64,000 nucleotides of DNA from Dietzia massiliensis (GTDB lineage Bacteria > Actinomycetota > Actinomycetes > Mycobacteriales > Mycobacteriaceae). Shown piece by piece: positions 1-7,941 of this stretch. Position 1 is the first letter of the stretch, and the number at the start of each line of letters is the position of its first letter. The translations under genes and the position numbers were made by a program. Where the stretch lies: contig NZ_JAHBAV010000010.1 of assembly GCF_018390595.1 (NCBI RefSeq), forward strand, positions 1 through 64,000, given 5' to 3'. The notes beneath the pieces were generated by a model, which was not told where the DNA came from, ran no database searches, and saw nothing but the letters and a program-made list of their open reading frames with translations.

Positions 1-1425
1 GGCCCCGTCGGCGCCGAGTCCGTCGGAGGCGTGACCGTCGCGCATCTCCTGAGTCCGCGCCGGCGGCTCGATGTCGACGCGGGTGCCGTCGGGCAACACG
101 GCGACGTGCGGCACCTCGGTCTGCGGGAGGTAGGCGGGGATGTAGACGCCGTACGGTCCGCCGCGGCCGGGCGGTCCGCTCGGGGTGGCCCCGGGGTAGC
201 TGGACAGCGTCATCGCGACGGCGGCGTCGGAGAACGCCCGGCCGACCACGTCGGCGTCCGGGTCCCAGGCGACGATGGTCATCATGGCGGTCGCGGCGGC
301 CTGGGTGTCGGCGTCGGGGTGGTCGGTCCGGTGCAGGCGGAAGTCGAGCTGAGCGGGTTGGCGCTCGAGGCCGGCGCGGAACTGCCGTTCGACCAGGGCG
401 GCCTTGTCGGCGATGTCGAGGCCGGTGAGCAGGAACGTGACCTCGTTGCGGAACCCGCCGAGGCACGTCACGGACACCTTGGTGGAGGGCGGGGCGGGCT
501 CGCCGACGACTCCGGAGATGCGGACGCGGTCGGTACTCTCCTGCTCCACGACGGCGGTGTCGAGGCGGGTGACGACGTCGGGACCGCCGTAGCGCGCACC
601 CGTGACCTCGTACAGCAGTTGCGAGGTGACGGTGCCGACGGTGACGGCGCCGCCCGTGCCGGCGTGTTTGGTGATGATCGAGGTGCCGTCGGCGGAGATC
701 TCCGCGATCGGGAACCCGGGGGTCACCGGGTCGGTGATCTCGCCGCGGTTGAAGAAGGCGTAGTTGCCTCCGGTGGCCTGGGTGCCGCACTCGATGACGT
801 GGCCCGCCGCCGTGGCGCCGGCCAGCGCGTCGAGGTCGTCGCGGTCCCACCCGAAGTGGCTGATGGCCGGCCCCACGATGACCGAGGCGTCGGTGACGCG
901 ACCGGTGACGACGATGTCCGCGTCCGCGTCGAGGCAGCGCGCGATGCCGAACGCTCCGAGGTAGGCGTTGGCGGTGACGGGGACGCCGGCGTCGGCCGGG
1001 ATGTCGAGTTCGGAGACCCTGGACATGAGGTCGTCACCCTCGACGTACGCGACGACCGGTGACAGTCCGAGGCGCGTACCCAGCTCGCGGATGGCGTCGG
1101 CCAGTCCGGCCGGGTTGAGGCCGCCCGCGTTGGCGACGATCTTCACGTTCTTCTCGAGCGCGAGCCCGAGGCAGTCCTCGAGCTGGTGGAGGAACGTCTT
1201 GGCGTAGCCGAGCTCGGCGCTCTTCAGCCGGTCGCGTCCCAGGATGAGCATGGTCAGCTCGGCCAGGTAGTCGCCGGTGAGGACGTCGAGCTCGCCGCCG
1301 GAGAGCATCTCGCGCATCGCGGAGATGCGGTCGCCGTAGAACCCCGACATGTTGCCGACGCGCAGCGGAGGCACCGTCGACTCAGGGCCGACGCGCAGGG
1401 GCGCCGGCGTGAGTGACCCGGTCAT
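1..1425 (-). CDS. AtuA-family (DUF1446) acyclic terpene utilization protein, 3' end outside the window
   Basis: The minus-strand frame is open for 475 codons from ATG at 1425 to the left edge, so the C-terminus is missing. The product carries the family opening VGNMSGFYGDR and then GDYLAELTM, both typical of AtuA/DUF1446 proteins, followed by Gly/Ala-rich blocks such as VTGRVTDASV and EITDPVTPGFPIAEI. AtuA homologues belong to acyclic terpene (citronellol/geraniol) utilisation loci in Pseudomonas, but their reaction is not established. The start overlaps the stop of the upstream TIGR03084-type gene as ATGA, so the two are translationally coupled. A shorter, divergent paralogue lies at 4011-5498. 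The family call is firm. The substrate is unknown, and terpene use in this organism is inference. Confidence 0.85.
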   Translation of the reverse strand, partial: MTGSLTPAPLRVGPESTVPPLRVGNMSGFYGDRISAMREMLSGGELDVLTGDYLAELTMLILGRDRLKSAELGYAKTFLHQLEDCLGLALEKNVKIVANAGGLNPAGLADAIRELGTRLGLSPVVAYVEGDDLMSRVSELDIPADAGVPVTANAYLGAFGIARCLDADADIVVTGRVTDASVIVGPAISHFGWDRDDLDALAGATAAGHVIECGTQATGGNYAFFNRGEITDPVTPGFPIAEISADGTSIITKHAGTGGAVTVGTVTSQLLYEVTGARYGGPDVVTRLDTAVVEQESTDRVRISGVVGEPAPPSTKVSVTCLGGFRNEVTFLLTGLDIADKAALVERQFRAGLERQPAQLDFRLHRTDHPDADTQAAATAMMTIVAWDPDADVVGRAFSDAAVAMTLSSYPGATPSGPPGRGGPYGVYIPAYLPQTEVPHVAVLPDGTRVDIEPPARTQEMRDGHASDGLGADGA

Positions 1426-2240
1426 GCCCGCGCCCCCTTCTCGCGGCCGCCGCCGGGGAGGCCGGCGAAGGCCTGGGCGATGCGCAGCCACTCCTCGGCG
1501 TCCGCGCCGACCGCCTCGAGGGCGGTGTCCTCGCGGTGGACGCGCTGGGTGACCAGCAGGCAGAAGTCGAGGATCGGCCCGGTGACGCGCTGCTCGGCGT
1601 CGGCGGGGCCGAACTCGACGACGGTGCCGTCGGCGCGCGTGAGCTCGACGTACACCTCGGAGGCGGGGGCCTCGAGGCCGTTCATCATGTAGGCGAAGGC
1701 GCGGGTCTTCCACCCCAGCCGGGCGACGTGCGGGAGGGCTCCCACGAACGCCGGGTCGGAGTCGACCGGGACGCCGAGCGCGTCGGCCACGTCGACCCCG
1801 TGGGCCCAGGTCTCCATGATCCGCGCGGTGGTCATCGACCTGGGGCGCATCGGCGGACCGAACCACGGGATCTTCTCCCCCGGGTCCGCGGCCTCGAGAG
1901 CGTCGGCGAGCTCGCCGCGGGCCAGGCGCCAGCGCGCGAGGACCTCGTCTCGGCCGGTGGCCGCGATCTCGGCGGCGCCGACGTCGACGAACCCGGTCGG
2001 GTCGGCCTCGGCCTTCTCGACGACCGACCGGAAGGCGTCCGGGTCGCGGATCGCGGTGACCGAGACCTCGTCGGTCCAGGCCAGGTGGGCGATCTGCATG
2101 CCGATATCCCAGCCCGCGGCCGGCGTGTCGGTGTTCCAGCCGTCGGCGCCCGCGCACTCGACGAGCTCGTCCAGTCGGGTGTTGAGCGCGGCGAGGGCCG
2201 CGTGCGGGTCCTCTGTGACGGAGGTCTCGGGGTTCGTCAT
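1422..2240 (-). CDS. TIGR03084-type DinB/MDMPI-fold metal-binding protein
   Basis: This 272-residue protein resembles the actinobacterial TIGR03084 group, which shares the mycothiol-dependent maleylpyruvate isomerase/DinB-like helical bundle. Supporting segments are GWDIGMQIAHLAWTDE near the N-terminus and ARIMETWAHGVDVADAL in the middle; their His residues fit the metal-site positions of the fold. I chose ATG at 2240 because the 13-codon upstream extension in frame would start inside the palindrome at 2268-2293 and has no family support. The gene is the first of a unit with the AtuA-family gene, overlapping it by ATGA. Its reaction is unknown. The neighbourhood suggests a role in breakdown of a branched or terpenoid acyl compound. 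Confidence 0.8.
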   Translation of the reverse strand: MTNPETSVTEDPHAALAALNTRLDELVECAGADGWNTDTPAAGWDIGMQIAHLAWTDEVSVTAIRDPDAFRSVVEKAEADPTGFVDVGAAEIAATGRDEVLARWRLARGELADALEAADPGEKIPWFGPPMRPRSMTTARIMETWAHGVDVADALGVPVDSDPAFVGALPHVARLGWKTRAFAYMMNGLEAPASEVYVELTRADGTVVEFGPADAEQRVTGPILDFCLLVTQRVHREDTALEAVGADAEEWLRIAQAFAGLPGGGREKGARA

Positions 2241-2267
2241 GTGATCACGATGACACCGCGCCGCAAA

Positions 2268-2293
2268 GAAAGCAAGCATGATTGTTTGCTTTC
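2268..2293. promoter_or_regulatory. 26-bp palindromic operator, TetR-type in appearance
   Basis: Perfect 8-bp arms GAAAGCAA and TTGCTTTC flank a 10-bp centre, and two further pairs match inside. The site is AT-rich in a GC-rich genome and lies between divergent catabolic genes. This shape is common for TetR-family regulators of acyl-CoA metabolism. No TetR gene is visible in this window, so the cognate regulator is unknown. Confidence 0.6.
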
Positions 2294-2322
2294 CGGTCGG
2301 CCCTCTGCCAGCCTGAGCATAC

Positions 2323-2338
2323 GGTGACGCGTGTCACA
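2323..2338. promoter_or_regulatory. CRP/GlxR-like binding site
   Basis: GGTGA-N6-TCACA differs by one base from the CRP/GlxR consensus TGTGA-N6-TCACA. It lies 44 bp upstream of the chosen GTG start of the acyl-CoA synthetase. The alternative GTG at 2331 falls inside the site, which argues against that start. Confidence 0.5.
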
Positions 2339-2381
2339 GCGACGCGTTCCCCTCACCCTCCCCCGAGCCCCTGGAGACACC

Positions 2382-3989
2382 GTGCGACTCGACCCCACCG
2401 GCATCGACCCGACCGACCACGCCCTCGCCCGCCGCTGCTCCGTGGTGGACATCCCCACCCGCGCGGCCGCCACGTTCTCTCACCGCACCGCCCTCACCGA
2501 CGAGACCGGTTCGTGGACGTATCTCGAGCTCGAGTCCGCCGCCAACCGGTTCGCCCACGGGCTGGTCGGGCACGGCATCCGCGAGTCCGAACCCGTCGCG
2601 ATCCTCTCGACGAACTGCCGGGAGTTCGTCGCCACCTACTTCGGGACCGCCAAGGCCGGGATGGTCCCGTTGCCCGTCAACCTGCTGTCCGGGCTCGAGA
2701 ACATCGCACACGCCCTGACCGACTCGGGGACGCGCATCGTCGTCGTCCACGGCTCACTCGTGGAGCTCGTCCTCGGAGCGACCGCCGCCATTCCCGGCGT
2801 CGAGACCCTCGTCGTCGTCGGCGGGGTCCCGGACGGACTCGAGGCCGCGCCCGACGGACCCACGCTGATCGGCTGGGACGACCTGCTGGCCGACGACGAC
2901 TCCAACCCGGATACCGTGATCGCGGACCGCCAGGTCGTGCAGTGCCTCTACTCGTCCGGGACCACCTCCCGCCCCAAGGGCGTCCTCACGTCCCACCTCG
3001 CGGTGACCGTCGCCGCCCTGGGCAACGGCGCGGTGTTCGGCCTGAACTGGGGCGCGGAGCCGTCCGTCACGGTGTGCCCGCTCCCCCTGTTCCACACCGC
3101 CGGCCTCAACGGCGTCCTGCTGTCCGCGGTGACCATGGGCGCGACGGTCCACCTCCTGCCGGGCTTCGACCCCGTCGGGTACGCCGACACCGTCGCCCGC
3201 GTCCGCGCCACGCACCTCGTGGGCCTGCCCCTCATGCTGGAGGCGCTCGCCGACGGCACCGACCGGGGACTCGACCTGACCTCGGTCCGGTTCCTCCTCT
3301 ACGCCATGGCCCCGATGTCGGAGGAGATGCGCCGACGCCTCGAGGCCGCGCTCCCCGACGCGCGGATGGTGCTGGCCTCGGGGATGAGCGAGTGCACGCC
3401 GGCCGCCGTCATGCAGTGGCCCGAGCTCAACCCGGACAAGTCCGACTCGTGGGGCTACCCCACCCCGATCGCCGAGAACCGGATCGCCGAACCCGGCTCC
3501 GACGAGCTGCTGCCGCCCGGCGCCGACGGCGAGATCGTCTGCCGCGGCCCGACCGTTATGGAGGGCTACTGGAACAACCCGCAGGCCAACGCCGAGGCGT
3601 TCGTGGGCGGGCGCCTGCACTCGGGCGATCTGGGGCGCATCGACGACGAGGGCGTGGTGTGGTTCTCCGACCGCGTCAAGGACATCGTCAAGTCCGGCGG
3701 CGAGAACGTCTCGTCGCTGCACGTCGAGCGCGTTCTCATGGACCATCCGCACGTCGCGGAGGTGGCCTGCGTCGGGCGCCCCGACCCGACGTGGGGCGAG
3801 CTGGTCGTGGCGGTGATCGTGCCCTCCGAGGGCGCTCCGGGCGAGGACGAGCTCAAGGCCTCGGTGAGGGAGTTCGGTGCCGAGCGGCTCCCCTCGTCGC
3901 ACCGGCCGCGCGACGTCGTGGTGGTGGACTCGATCCCCCGCACCGCGACCGGCAAGATCCGCAAGGTCGAGCTGCGCGCGCTCGCCTGA
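2382..3989 (+). CDS. acyl-CoA synthetase (AMP-binding, ANL superfamily)
   Basis: The 535-residue protein has the complete ANL set: the phosphate loop YSSGTTSRPKG near residue 190, the hinge-region motif HSGDLGRIDDEG, the DRVKDIVKSGGEN segment, and the C-terminal Lys in RTATGKIRK. It should activate a carboxylic acid with ATP and CoA by way of an acyl-adenylate. GTG at 2382 is chosen as start because GGAG lies about five bases upstream. The in-frame GTG at 2331 lacks such a site and sits in the CRP-like box. The gene is divergent from the AtuA/TIGR03084 pair and convergent with the second AtuA gene, so a branched-chain or terpenoid acid is a reasonable but unproven substrate. Confidence 0.88.
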   Translation: MRLDPTGIDPTDHALARRCSVVDIPTRAAATFSHRTALTDETGSWTYLELESAANRFAHGLVGHGIRESEPVAILSTNCREFVATYFGTAKAGMVPLPVNLLSGLENIAHALTDSGTRIVVVHGSLVELVLGATAAIPGVETLVVVGGVPDGLEAAPDGPTLIGWDDLLADDDSNPDTVIADRQVVQCLYSSGTTSRPKGVLTSHLAVTVAALGNGAVFGLNWGAEPSVTVCPLPLFHTAGLNGVLLSAVTMGATVHLLPGFDPVGYADTVARVRATHLVGLPLMLEALADGTDRGLDLTSVRFLLYAMAPMSEEMRRRLEAALPDARMVLASGMSECTPAAVMQWPELNPDKSDSWGYPTPIAENRIAEPGSDELLPPGADGEIVCRGPTVMEGYWNNPQANAEAFVGGRLHSGDLGRIDDEGVVWFSDRVKDIVKSGGENVSSLHVERVLMDHPHVAEVACVGRPDPTWGELVVAVIVPSEGAPGEDELKASVREFGAERLPSSHRPRDVVVVDSIPRTATGKIRKVELRALA

Positions 3990-4010
3990 CGGCCGGGGCG
4001 GCGCCGGTTC

Positions 4011-5498
4011 CTAGGGGACGACCTCGAGCAGCTCGCCGGGGATCTCCAGCCGCGCCGCGGCGAGGTCGGCACCCAGCCCCGGCCGCAGCGCCTCACCGCG
4101 CGGCGGACGCGCCACGAGGTTGACCGCACGGAGGTTGGGCAGCAGGTACAGCCTGGTGTCCATGCCCTCCAGCCCGGGGATCAGCTCGCGGAAGCGCTCC
4201 GCGGTGAGCTCGCCGGCGAGCCAGGCGAAGGCCGAGTCGTCCCACGTCCACACCGCGATGTTCACCCCGCGCCCGACGACTCCGCGGCGGACGCCGGCCA
4301 CCGACCCCAGGGTCGCGGTGACGGGCTCTCCGCCCGGGACGGCGCCGGCCGACCACGGGACCGGCAGCTCCCCCGGGCCGATCGGCGCGGTCTCGCGCGG
4401 CACGGGAACACGGACGCGCGCGCCGTCGGGCAGGACGACCGTGTGCCCGGACTCGTCCTGCGGCAGCGGGCGGGCCACCCGGGCGGGGCGCCGGCCGTCC
4501 GCGCCGCCCTGGCCGCCCCGGCTCATGCCCACCACCGCGACGACCGGCGGAGCCTGCTCGCCGCGGGCGCCGCTGATGCGGACGCGGTCCGTGCCCTCCT
4601 GCGCCAGGCGGAGGGAGTCGAGCCGCAGGACGACGTCGGGCGCCGCGTACCTTGCGCCGGCGACGCCGTCGAGGAGCTGGTCGGTGACGGTGCCGACGGT
4701 GACCGAGCCGAACGCCGACGGGTGCCTCGTGATGACCGAGCAGCCGTCGTCGGCGATCTCGGCGATCGGGTACCCGCCGGTGACGGGGTCGGTGGTGCGG
4801 GTGACGTCGGTGGTGGAGTCGACGACCCCCGTCGCGCCGGGGCCACCGGAGAGCACGTGCCCCACCGCGACGGAGCCGGCGAGGGCGTCGAGGGCGGACG
4901 GCGTCCAGCCGTGGTGTGCCGCCGCGGCGCCGGCGACGAGGGCCTCGCGACTGACGCGCCCGGTGACGACGACGACGGCGCCGGCCGCCAGCGCGCGGGC
5001 GATCCCGAACGCACCGTGTCGGACGGTGGCCACGTCGACGTCACCGAGTCCGAGCGCGGGCGCCCGGTCCGTCACCTCACCGGGATCGAGGTGGGCCACG
5101 GCGAGCTCCACGCCCTTGTCCGCCGCCAGGGCCCGCAGCTCGCGGGCGAGGCCGGCCGGGTCGAGCGCGCCCGCGTTGGTGACGATCCGGACCCCGCCGG
5201 CACGGTTCCCGCCGGCGCGGTTCCCGCCGGCACCGTTCTCGCCGGCACCGCCCTCGCCGGCCCGGCCCGCTCCGAGGCGGTCGAGGCACTCGCCGATCTG
5301 CACGAGGGCGGCGCGCTCGTACCCCGGGCCGCCCGTCGCCCGCTGCTCGGCCAGGTCGAGCATGGCCTCGTCGGAGAGCATGTCCAGAGCGAGGACGTCG
5401 AGGGACGCCGCCGCGAGGAACTCGGCAGTCGCGCTGGAACGATCCGTCCGCGACGCGGAGACGTTGCCGATGCGTAGGGGCCTCGGGCTGGTCGTCAT
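4011..5498 (-). CDS. divergent, shortened AtuA-family paralogue
   Basis: This 495-residue protein aligns with the AtuA-family product at 1-1425 through LRIGNVSASR, IVTNAGALDPAGL, VVVTGRVSREALV, TDPVTGGYPIAEIADDG and VTVGTVTDQLL. It then carries a C-terminal AtuA-like small domain (GVNIAVWTWDDSAFAWL, LPNLRAVNLV). It differs in three ways. The opening GFYGDR is replaced. A stretch of roughly 70-100 residues between the two domains (around residue 320) is missing relative to the paralogue. Residues about 83-102 are a low-complexity Gly/Asn/Arg insertion made by a tandem 15-bp DNA repeat. It follows the CoA-transferase gene by 36 bp on the same strand, with a GGAGG site before its ATG, so the two probably form an operon. 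Confidence 0.8.
   Translation of the reverse strand: MTTSPRPLRIGNVSASRTDRSSATAEFLAAASLDVLALDMLSDEAMLDLAEQRATGGPGYERAALVQIGECLDRLGAGRAGEGGAGENGAGGNRAGGNRAGGVRIVTNAGALDPAGLARELRALAADKGVELAVAHLDPGEVTDRAPALGLGDVDVATVRHGAFGIARALAAGAVVVVTGRVSREALVAGAAAAHHGWTPSALDALAGSVAVGHVLSGGPGATGVVDSTTDVTRTTDPVTGGYPIAEIADDGCSVITRHPSAFGSVTVGTVTDQLLDGVAGARYAAPDVVLRLDSLRLAQEGTDRVRISGARGEQAPPVVAVVGMSRGGQGGADGRRPARVARPLPQDESGHTVVLPDGARVRVPVPRETAPIGPGELPVPWSAGAVPGGEPVTATLGSVAGVRRGVVGRGVNIAVWTWDDSAFAWLAGELTAERFRELIPGLEGMDTRLYLLPNLRAVNLVARPPRGEALRPGLGADLAAARLEIPGELLEVVP
5196..5255. repeat. four tandem 15-bp repeats inside the AtuA paralogue
   Basis: Four imperfect copies of a 15-bp unit beginning GCCGGC (5196-5210, 5211-5225, 5226-5240, 5241-5255) are followed by a more degenerate fifth. 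On the coding strand each unit encodes a five-residue block of the type AGGNR. The first two copies differ at one base, which suggests recent replication slippage. Confidence 0.85.
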
Positions 5499-5534
5499 CG
5501 ATCCTCCGGGTGCGTCTGTCGGGATGGTGCTCCT

Positions 5535-7085
5535 CTACTCCAGCATGCTTCCCGTCGCGGCGAAACGGGTGTGGAAGGAGAACGCCTCCTCGAGCATATG
5601 CGGCGTGTTGCCGGCGTCGGGCCGGGCGTTCGCCCTGTCGAGGTAGTCGTGGAGCAGCGGCCGGAACGCCGGGTCGGCGCAGCTGTCCACGACGAGGCGG
5701 GCCCGCTTGCGGGGGCTGAGCCCGCGCAGGTCGGCCAGGCCGTGCTCGGTGACGATCACCTGGACGTCGTGCTCGGTGTGGTCGACGTGCGGGATCATCG
5801 GCACGATCGCCGAGACCGCGCCGCCCTTCGCGGTGGACGGGCTCAGGAACATGGAGACGTACCCGTTACGGGTGAAGTCGCCGGAACCGCCGATCCCGTT
5901 CATGATCCGGGTGCCGCACACGTGGGTCGAGTTGACGTTGCCGTACACGTCCGCCTCGAGCATGCCGTTCATCCCGATGATGCCCAGCCGCCGGACGATC
6001 TCCGGGTGGTTGCTGATCTCCTGCGGGCGCAGCGTGATGTGATCGCGGTAGAGATCGATGTTGTCGACCAGCTCCTCGAGACCCGCCTGCGACAGGGCCA
6101 GCGAGGTGGCCGAGGCGTGCGCGACCTTGCCCTCGCGGATGAGCCGCAGCATGGAGTCCTGGATGACCTCCGAGTAGCAGGTCAGATTCTCGAACGGCCC
6201 GGCCTCCAATCCGGAGAGCACGGCGTTGGCGACGTTGCCGATCCCGGCCTGCAGCGGGAGGAGGCTGCCCGCGGGCATACGCCCGCGCTCGACCTCGTGA
6301 CGGAAGAACTCCACGACGTGCCCGGCGATGGCCCGGCTGATCTCGTCGGGCTCGGTGAGCGCGCTCGCGGAGTCCTGCCGGTCGGTGGGCACCACGGCGA
6401 TCACCTTGGCCGGGTCGACCTCCAGATGGGCCTGTCCGATCCGGTCGTCGGGACGGGTGAGCATGATCGGCCGACGCTCGGGCGGCAGCGCGGTGCCGTA
6501 GTAGACGTCGTGCATGCCCTCGACGCCCAGCGGCACCCACGAGTTCACCTCGAGGATCACCTTGTCCGCGACATCGAGCCAGGTCTTGTTGTTACCCACG
6601 GACATCGCCGGGACGAGCTTGCCGTCGTCCGTCACCGCGGCCACCTCGACCACGGCGACGTCCACGTTCCCGTAGTAGCCCTCCCACACCTGCTGCGCGA
6701 CGTGCGAGAGGTGGATGTCCACGTAGTCCACGCGGCCCTCGTTGATCGCCCGCCGCGCGGTGGGCTCGCTCTGGTACGGCATCCGGAGGTCGACGCCGTC
6801 GACCTCCGCGAGCATCGCCTCGGCCTCGTTGCTCACCGAGGCGCCGGTGAGCAGGTTGACGCGGAGCCGGCCGCCCGCCGCGCGGACGGCCCGCATCCGC
6901 TCGGCGAGCGCCGGCGCGAACGCCTTGGGGGTGCCAGCACTGGCGAACCCGCTGATCGCGACGGTGTCGCCGTCCTCGATGCGGGAGACGGCCGTAGCGG
7001 CGTCGGTGACGAGGTCCCGGAAGTGCGGATGACGGATACGCGCCGGGTCGAAAGTCGTTCCCGACTGCTGGACAGCAGATCTCAT
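5535..7085 (-). CDS. acetyl-CoA hydrolase / succinyl-CoA:acetate CoA-transferase family protein
   Basis: The 516-residue product matches the Ach1/succinate CoA-transferase family in length and motifs: DGDTVAISGFASAGTPKAF at the N-terminus, PLQAGIGNVANAV mid-protein, CYSEVIQDSM (its Glu is the likely catalytic residue of class I CoA-transferases), and GIGGSGDFTRNGY with VTEHGLADLRGL near the C-terminus. These enzymes move CoA between succinate, acetate or propionate, or hydrolyse acyl-CoA. The ATG at 7085 has no strong ribosome-binding site, but upstream in-frame starts would run into the divergent MarR gene. It is followed after 36 bp by the AtuA paralogue. The exact acyl acceptor cannot be told from sequence. 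Confidence 0.9.
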   Translation of the reverse strand: MRSAVQQSGTTFDPARIRHPHFRDLVTDAATAVSRIEDGDTVAISGFASAGTPKAFAPALAERMRAVRAAGGRLRVNLLTGASVSNEAEAMLAEVDGVDLRMPYQSEPTARRAINEGRVDYVDIHLSHVAQQVWEGYYGNVDVAVVEVAAVTDDGKLVPAMSVGNNKTWLDVADKVILEVNSWVPLGVEGMHDVYYGTALPPERRPIMLTRPDDRIGQAHLEVDPAKVIAVVPTDRQDSASALTEPDEISRAIAGHVVEFFRHEVERGRMPAGSLLPLQAGIGNVANAVLSGLEAGPFENLTCYSEVIQDSMLRLIREGKVAHASATSLALSQAGLEELVDNIDLYRDHITLRPQEISNHPEIVRRLGIIGMNGMLEADVYGNVNSTHVCGTRIMNGIGGSGDFTRNGYVSMFLSPSTAKGGAVSAIVPMIPHVDHTEHDVQVIVTEHGLADLRGLSPRKRARLVVDSCADPAFRPLLHDYLDRANARPDAGNTPHMLEEAFSFHTRFAATGSMLE

Positions 7086-7088
7086 GCG

Positions 7089-7108
7089 GTGACCATAGCG
7101 TCGGTCAC
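7089..7108. promoter_or_regulatory. inverted repeat upstream of the CoA-transferase
   Basis: GTGACC-N8-GGTCAC has perfect 6-bp arms and ends four bases before the CoA-transferase start, where a ribosome-binding site would normally be. It lies between this gene and a divergent MarR-family regulator, so it is a candidate MarR operator. An RNA hairpin in the leader is the alternative. Confidence 0.4.
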
Positions 7109-7272
7109 ACCGCGTACCCGCGTCGCCGGATCGCCGCGGTCCCCCCAACATGGTGGGGCGCGCGTGCGCCGGACCCGGCTGACGCGGCGGTGCCGGGTCC
7201 TCCCTGCGCGGGCCCGTCGGGCGGATAGACTCTCCTGACCGCCCGACCGTCGTGCCCTCCAGGAGTGTGCTC

Positions 7273-7779
7273 TTGCCCCCCAGGACCACCCCGATCCCCG
7301 ATCGCATCGACCAGGCACGCGCCAACTGGGAACGCGAGGGATGGGCAGACGCCGCGCAGGGCATGACCGTCGTGACGTCGGTGATGCGCGCGCACCAGAT
7401 CCTGCTCGCCCGGGTCGAGGAGACCCTCAGGCCCTGGAACCTGTCGTTCCCCCGCTACGAGCTCCTGCGGCTGCTCGCCTTCTCGCGTTCCGGGGCGCTG
7501 CCCATCACCAAGGCGTCGGAGCGCCTCCAGGTACACGTCACCAGCGTCACCAGTGCGATGAAGCGGCTGCTCGACGCGGGCCTGGTCGAACGTCGCCCGC
7601 ACCCGACCGACGGCCGCACCACGCTGGTCGAGATCACCGACGACGGTCGGCGCGTGGTGGCCGAGGCGACCGCGGCGCTCAACGCCGGCGTGTTCGCCGA
7701 CCCGGGGATGAGCCCCGACGAGCAGGTGGCCCTCATCGACGCGATCGCCTCCCTGCGCCGGTCCGCCGGCGACTTCTGA
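7273..7779 (+). CDS. MarR-family transcriptional regulator
   Basis: The protein has the MarR winged-helix layout. The helix-turn-helix is around ITKASERLQVHVTSVTSAMKRLL, followed by GLVERRPHPTDGRTTLVEITDDG, the classic MarR wing containing the DxR (here DGR) signature. The length is 168 residues from TTG at 7273, which has AGGAG seven bases upstream. An in-frame GTG at 7252 would add seven residues and lacks a good site. It is divergent from the CoA-transferase and the AtuA paralogue, so control of that unit, or of itself, is the natural hypothesis. The ligand is unknown. Transcription should stop at the strong hairpin at 7854-7890. Confidence 0.85.
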   Translation: MPPRTTPIPDRIDQARANWEREGWADAAQGMTVVTSVMRAHQILLARVEETLRPWNLSFPRYELLRLLAFSRSGALPITKASERLQVHVTSVTSAMKRLLDAGLVERRPHPTDGRTTLVEITDDGRRVVAEATAALNAGVFADPGMSPDEQVALIDAIASLRRSAGDF

Positions 7780-7853
7780 CCCCGGGGCCCGCGCGGGTGG
7801 CCGGGACGAACCACACGCGTCCGCGCCCCGCGAGTACGGCCGGACACACGACA

Positions 7854-7890
7854 CCGCGCCCGGCCCCCTCTCGGGTGGGGCCGGGCGCGG
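7854..7890. terminator. bidirectional hairpin terminator
   Basis: Perfect 14-bp GC-rich arms (7854-7867 and 7877-7890) flank a 9-base loop. The hairpin lies between the convergent MarR gene and the symporter gene, so it can serve both strands. Confidence 0.8.
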
Positions 7891-7941
7891 CTGATCGTGA
7901 CGGGGTCCTCCGGGTGCGGAGCCCCTCTCACCGGGCGCGGA

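Larger units (their letters stand above)
2241..2381. promoter_or_regulatory. divergent control region of the AtuA/TIGR03084 and acyl-CoA synthetase genes
   Basis: This 141-bp gap separates the divergent starts at 2240 and 2382. It holds a 26-bp interrupted palindrome (2268-2293) and a CRP/GlxR-like site (2323-2338), both annotated separately. No convincing -10/-35 pair stands out on either strand. Confidence 0.6.

Noticed and set aside
5196-5270. tandem repeats considered as a CRISPR array or regulatory array
   Set aside because: The 15-bp units have no spacers, lie inside a coding frame and keep it open. They are a codon-level tandem repeat.
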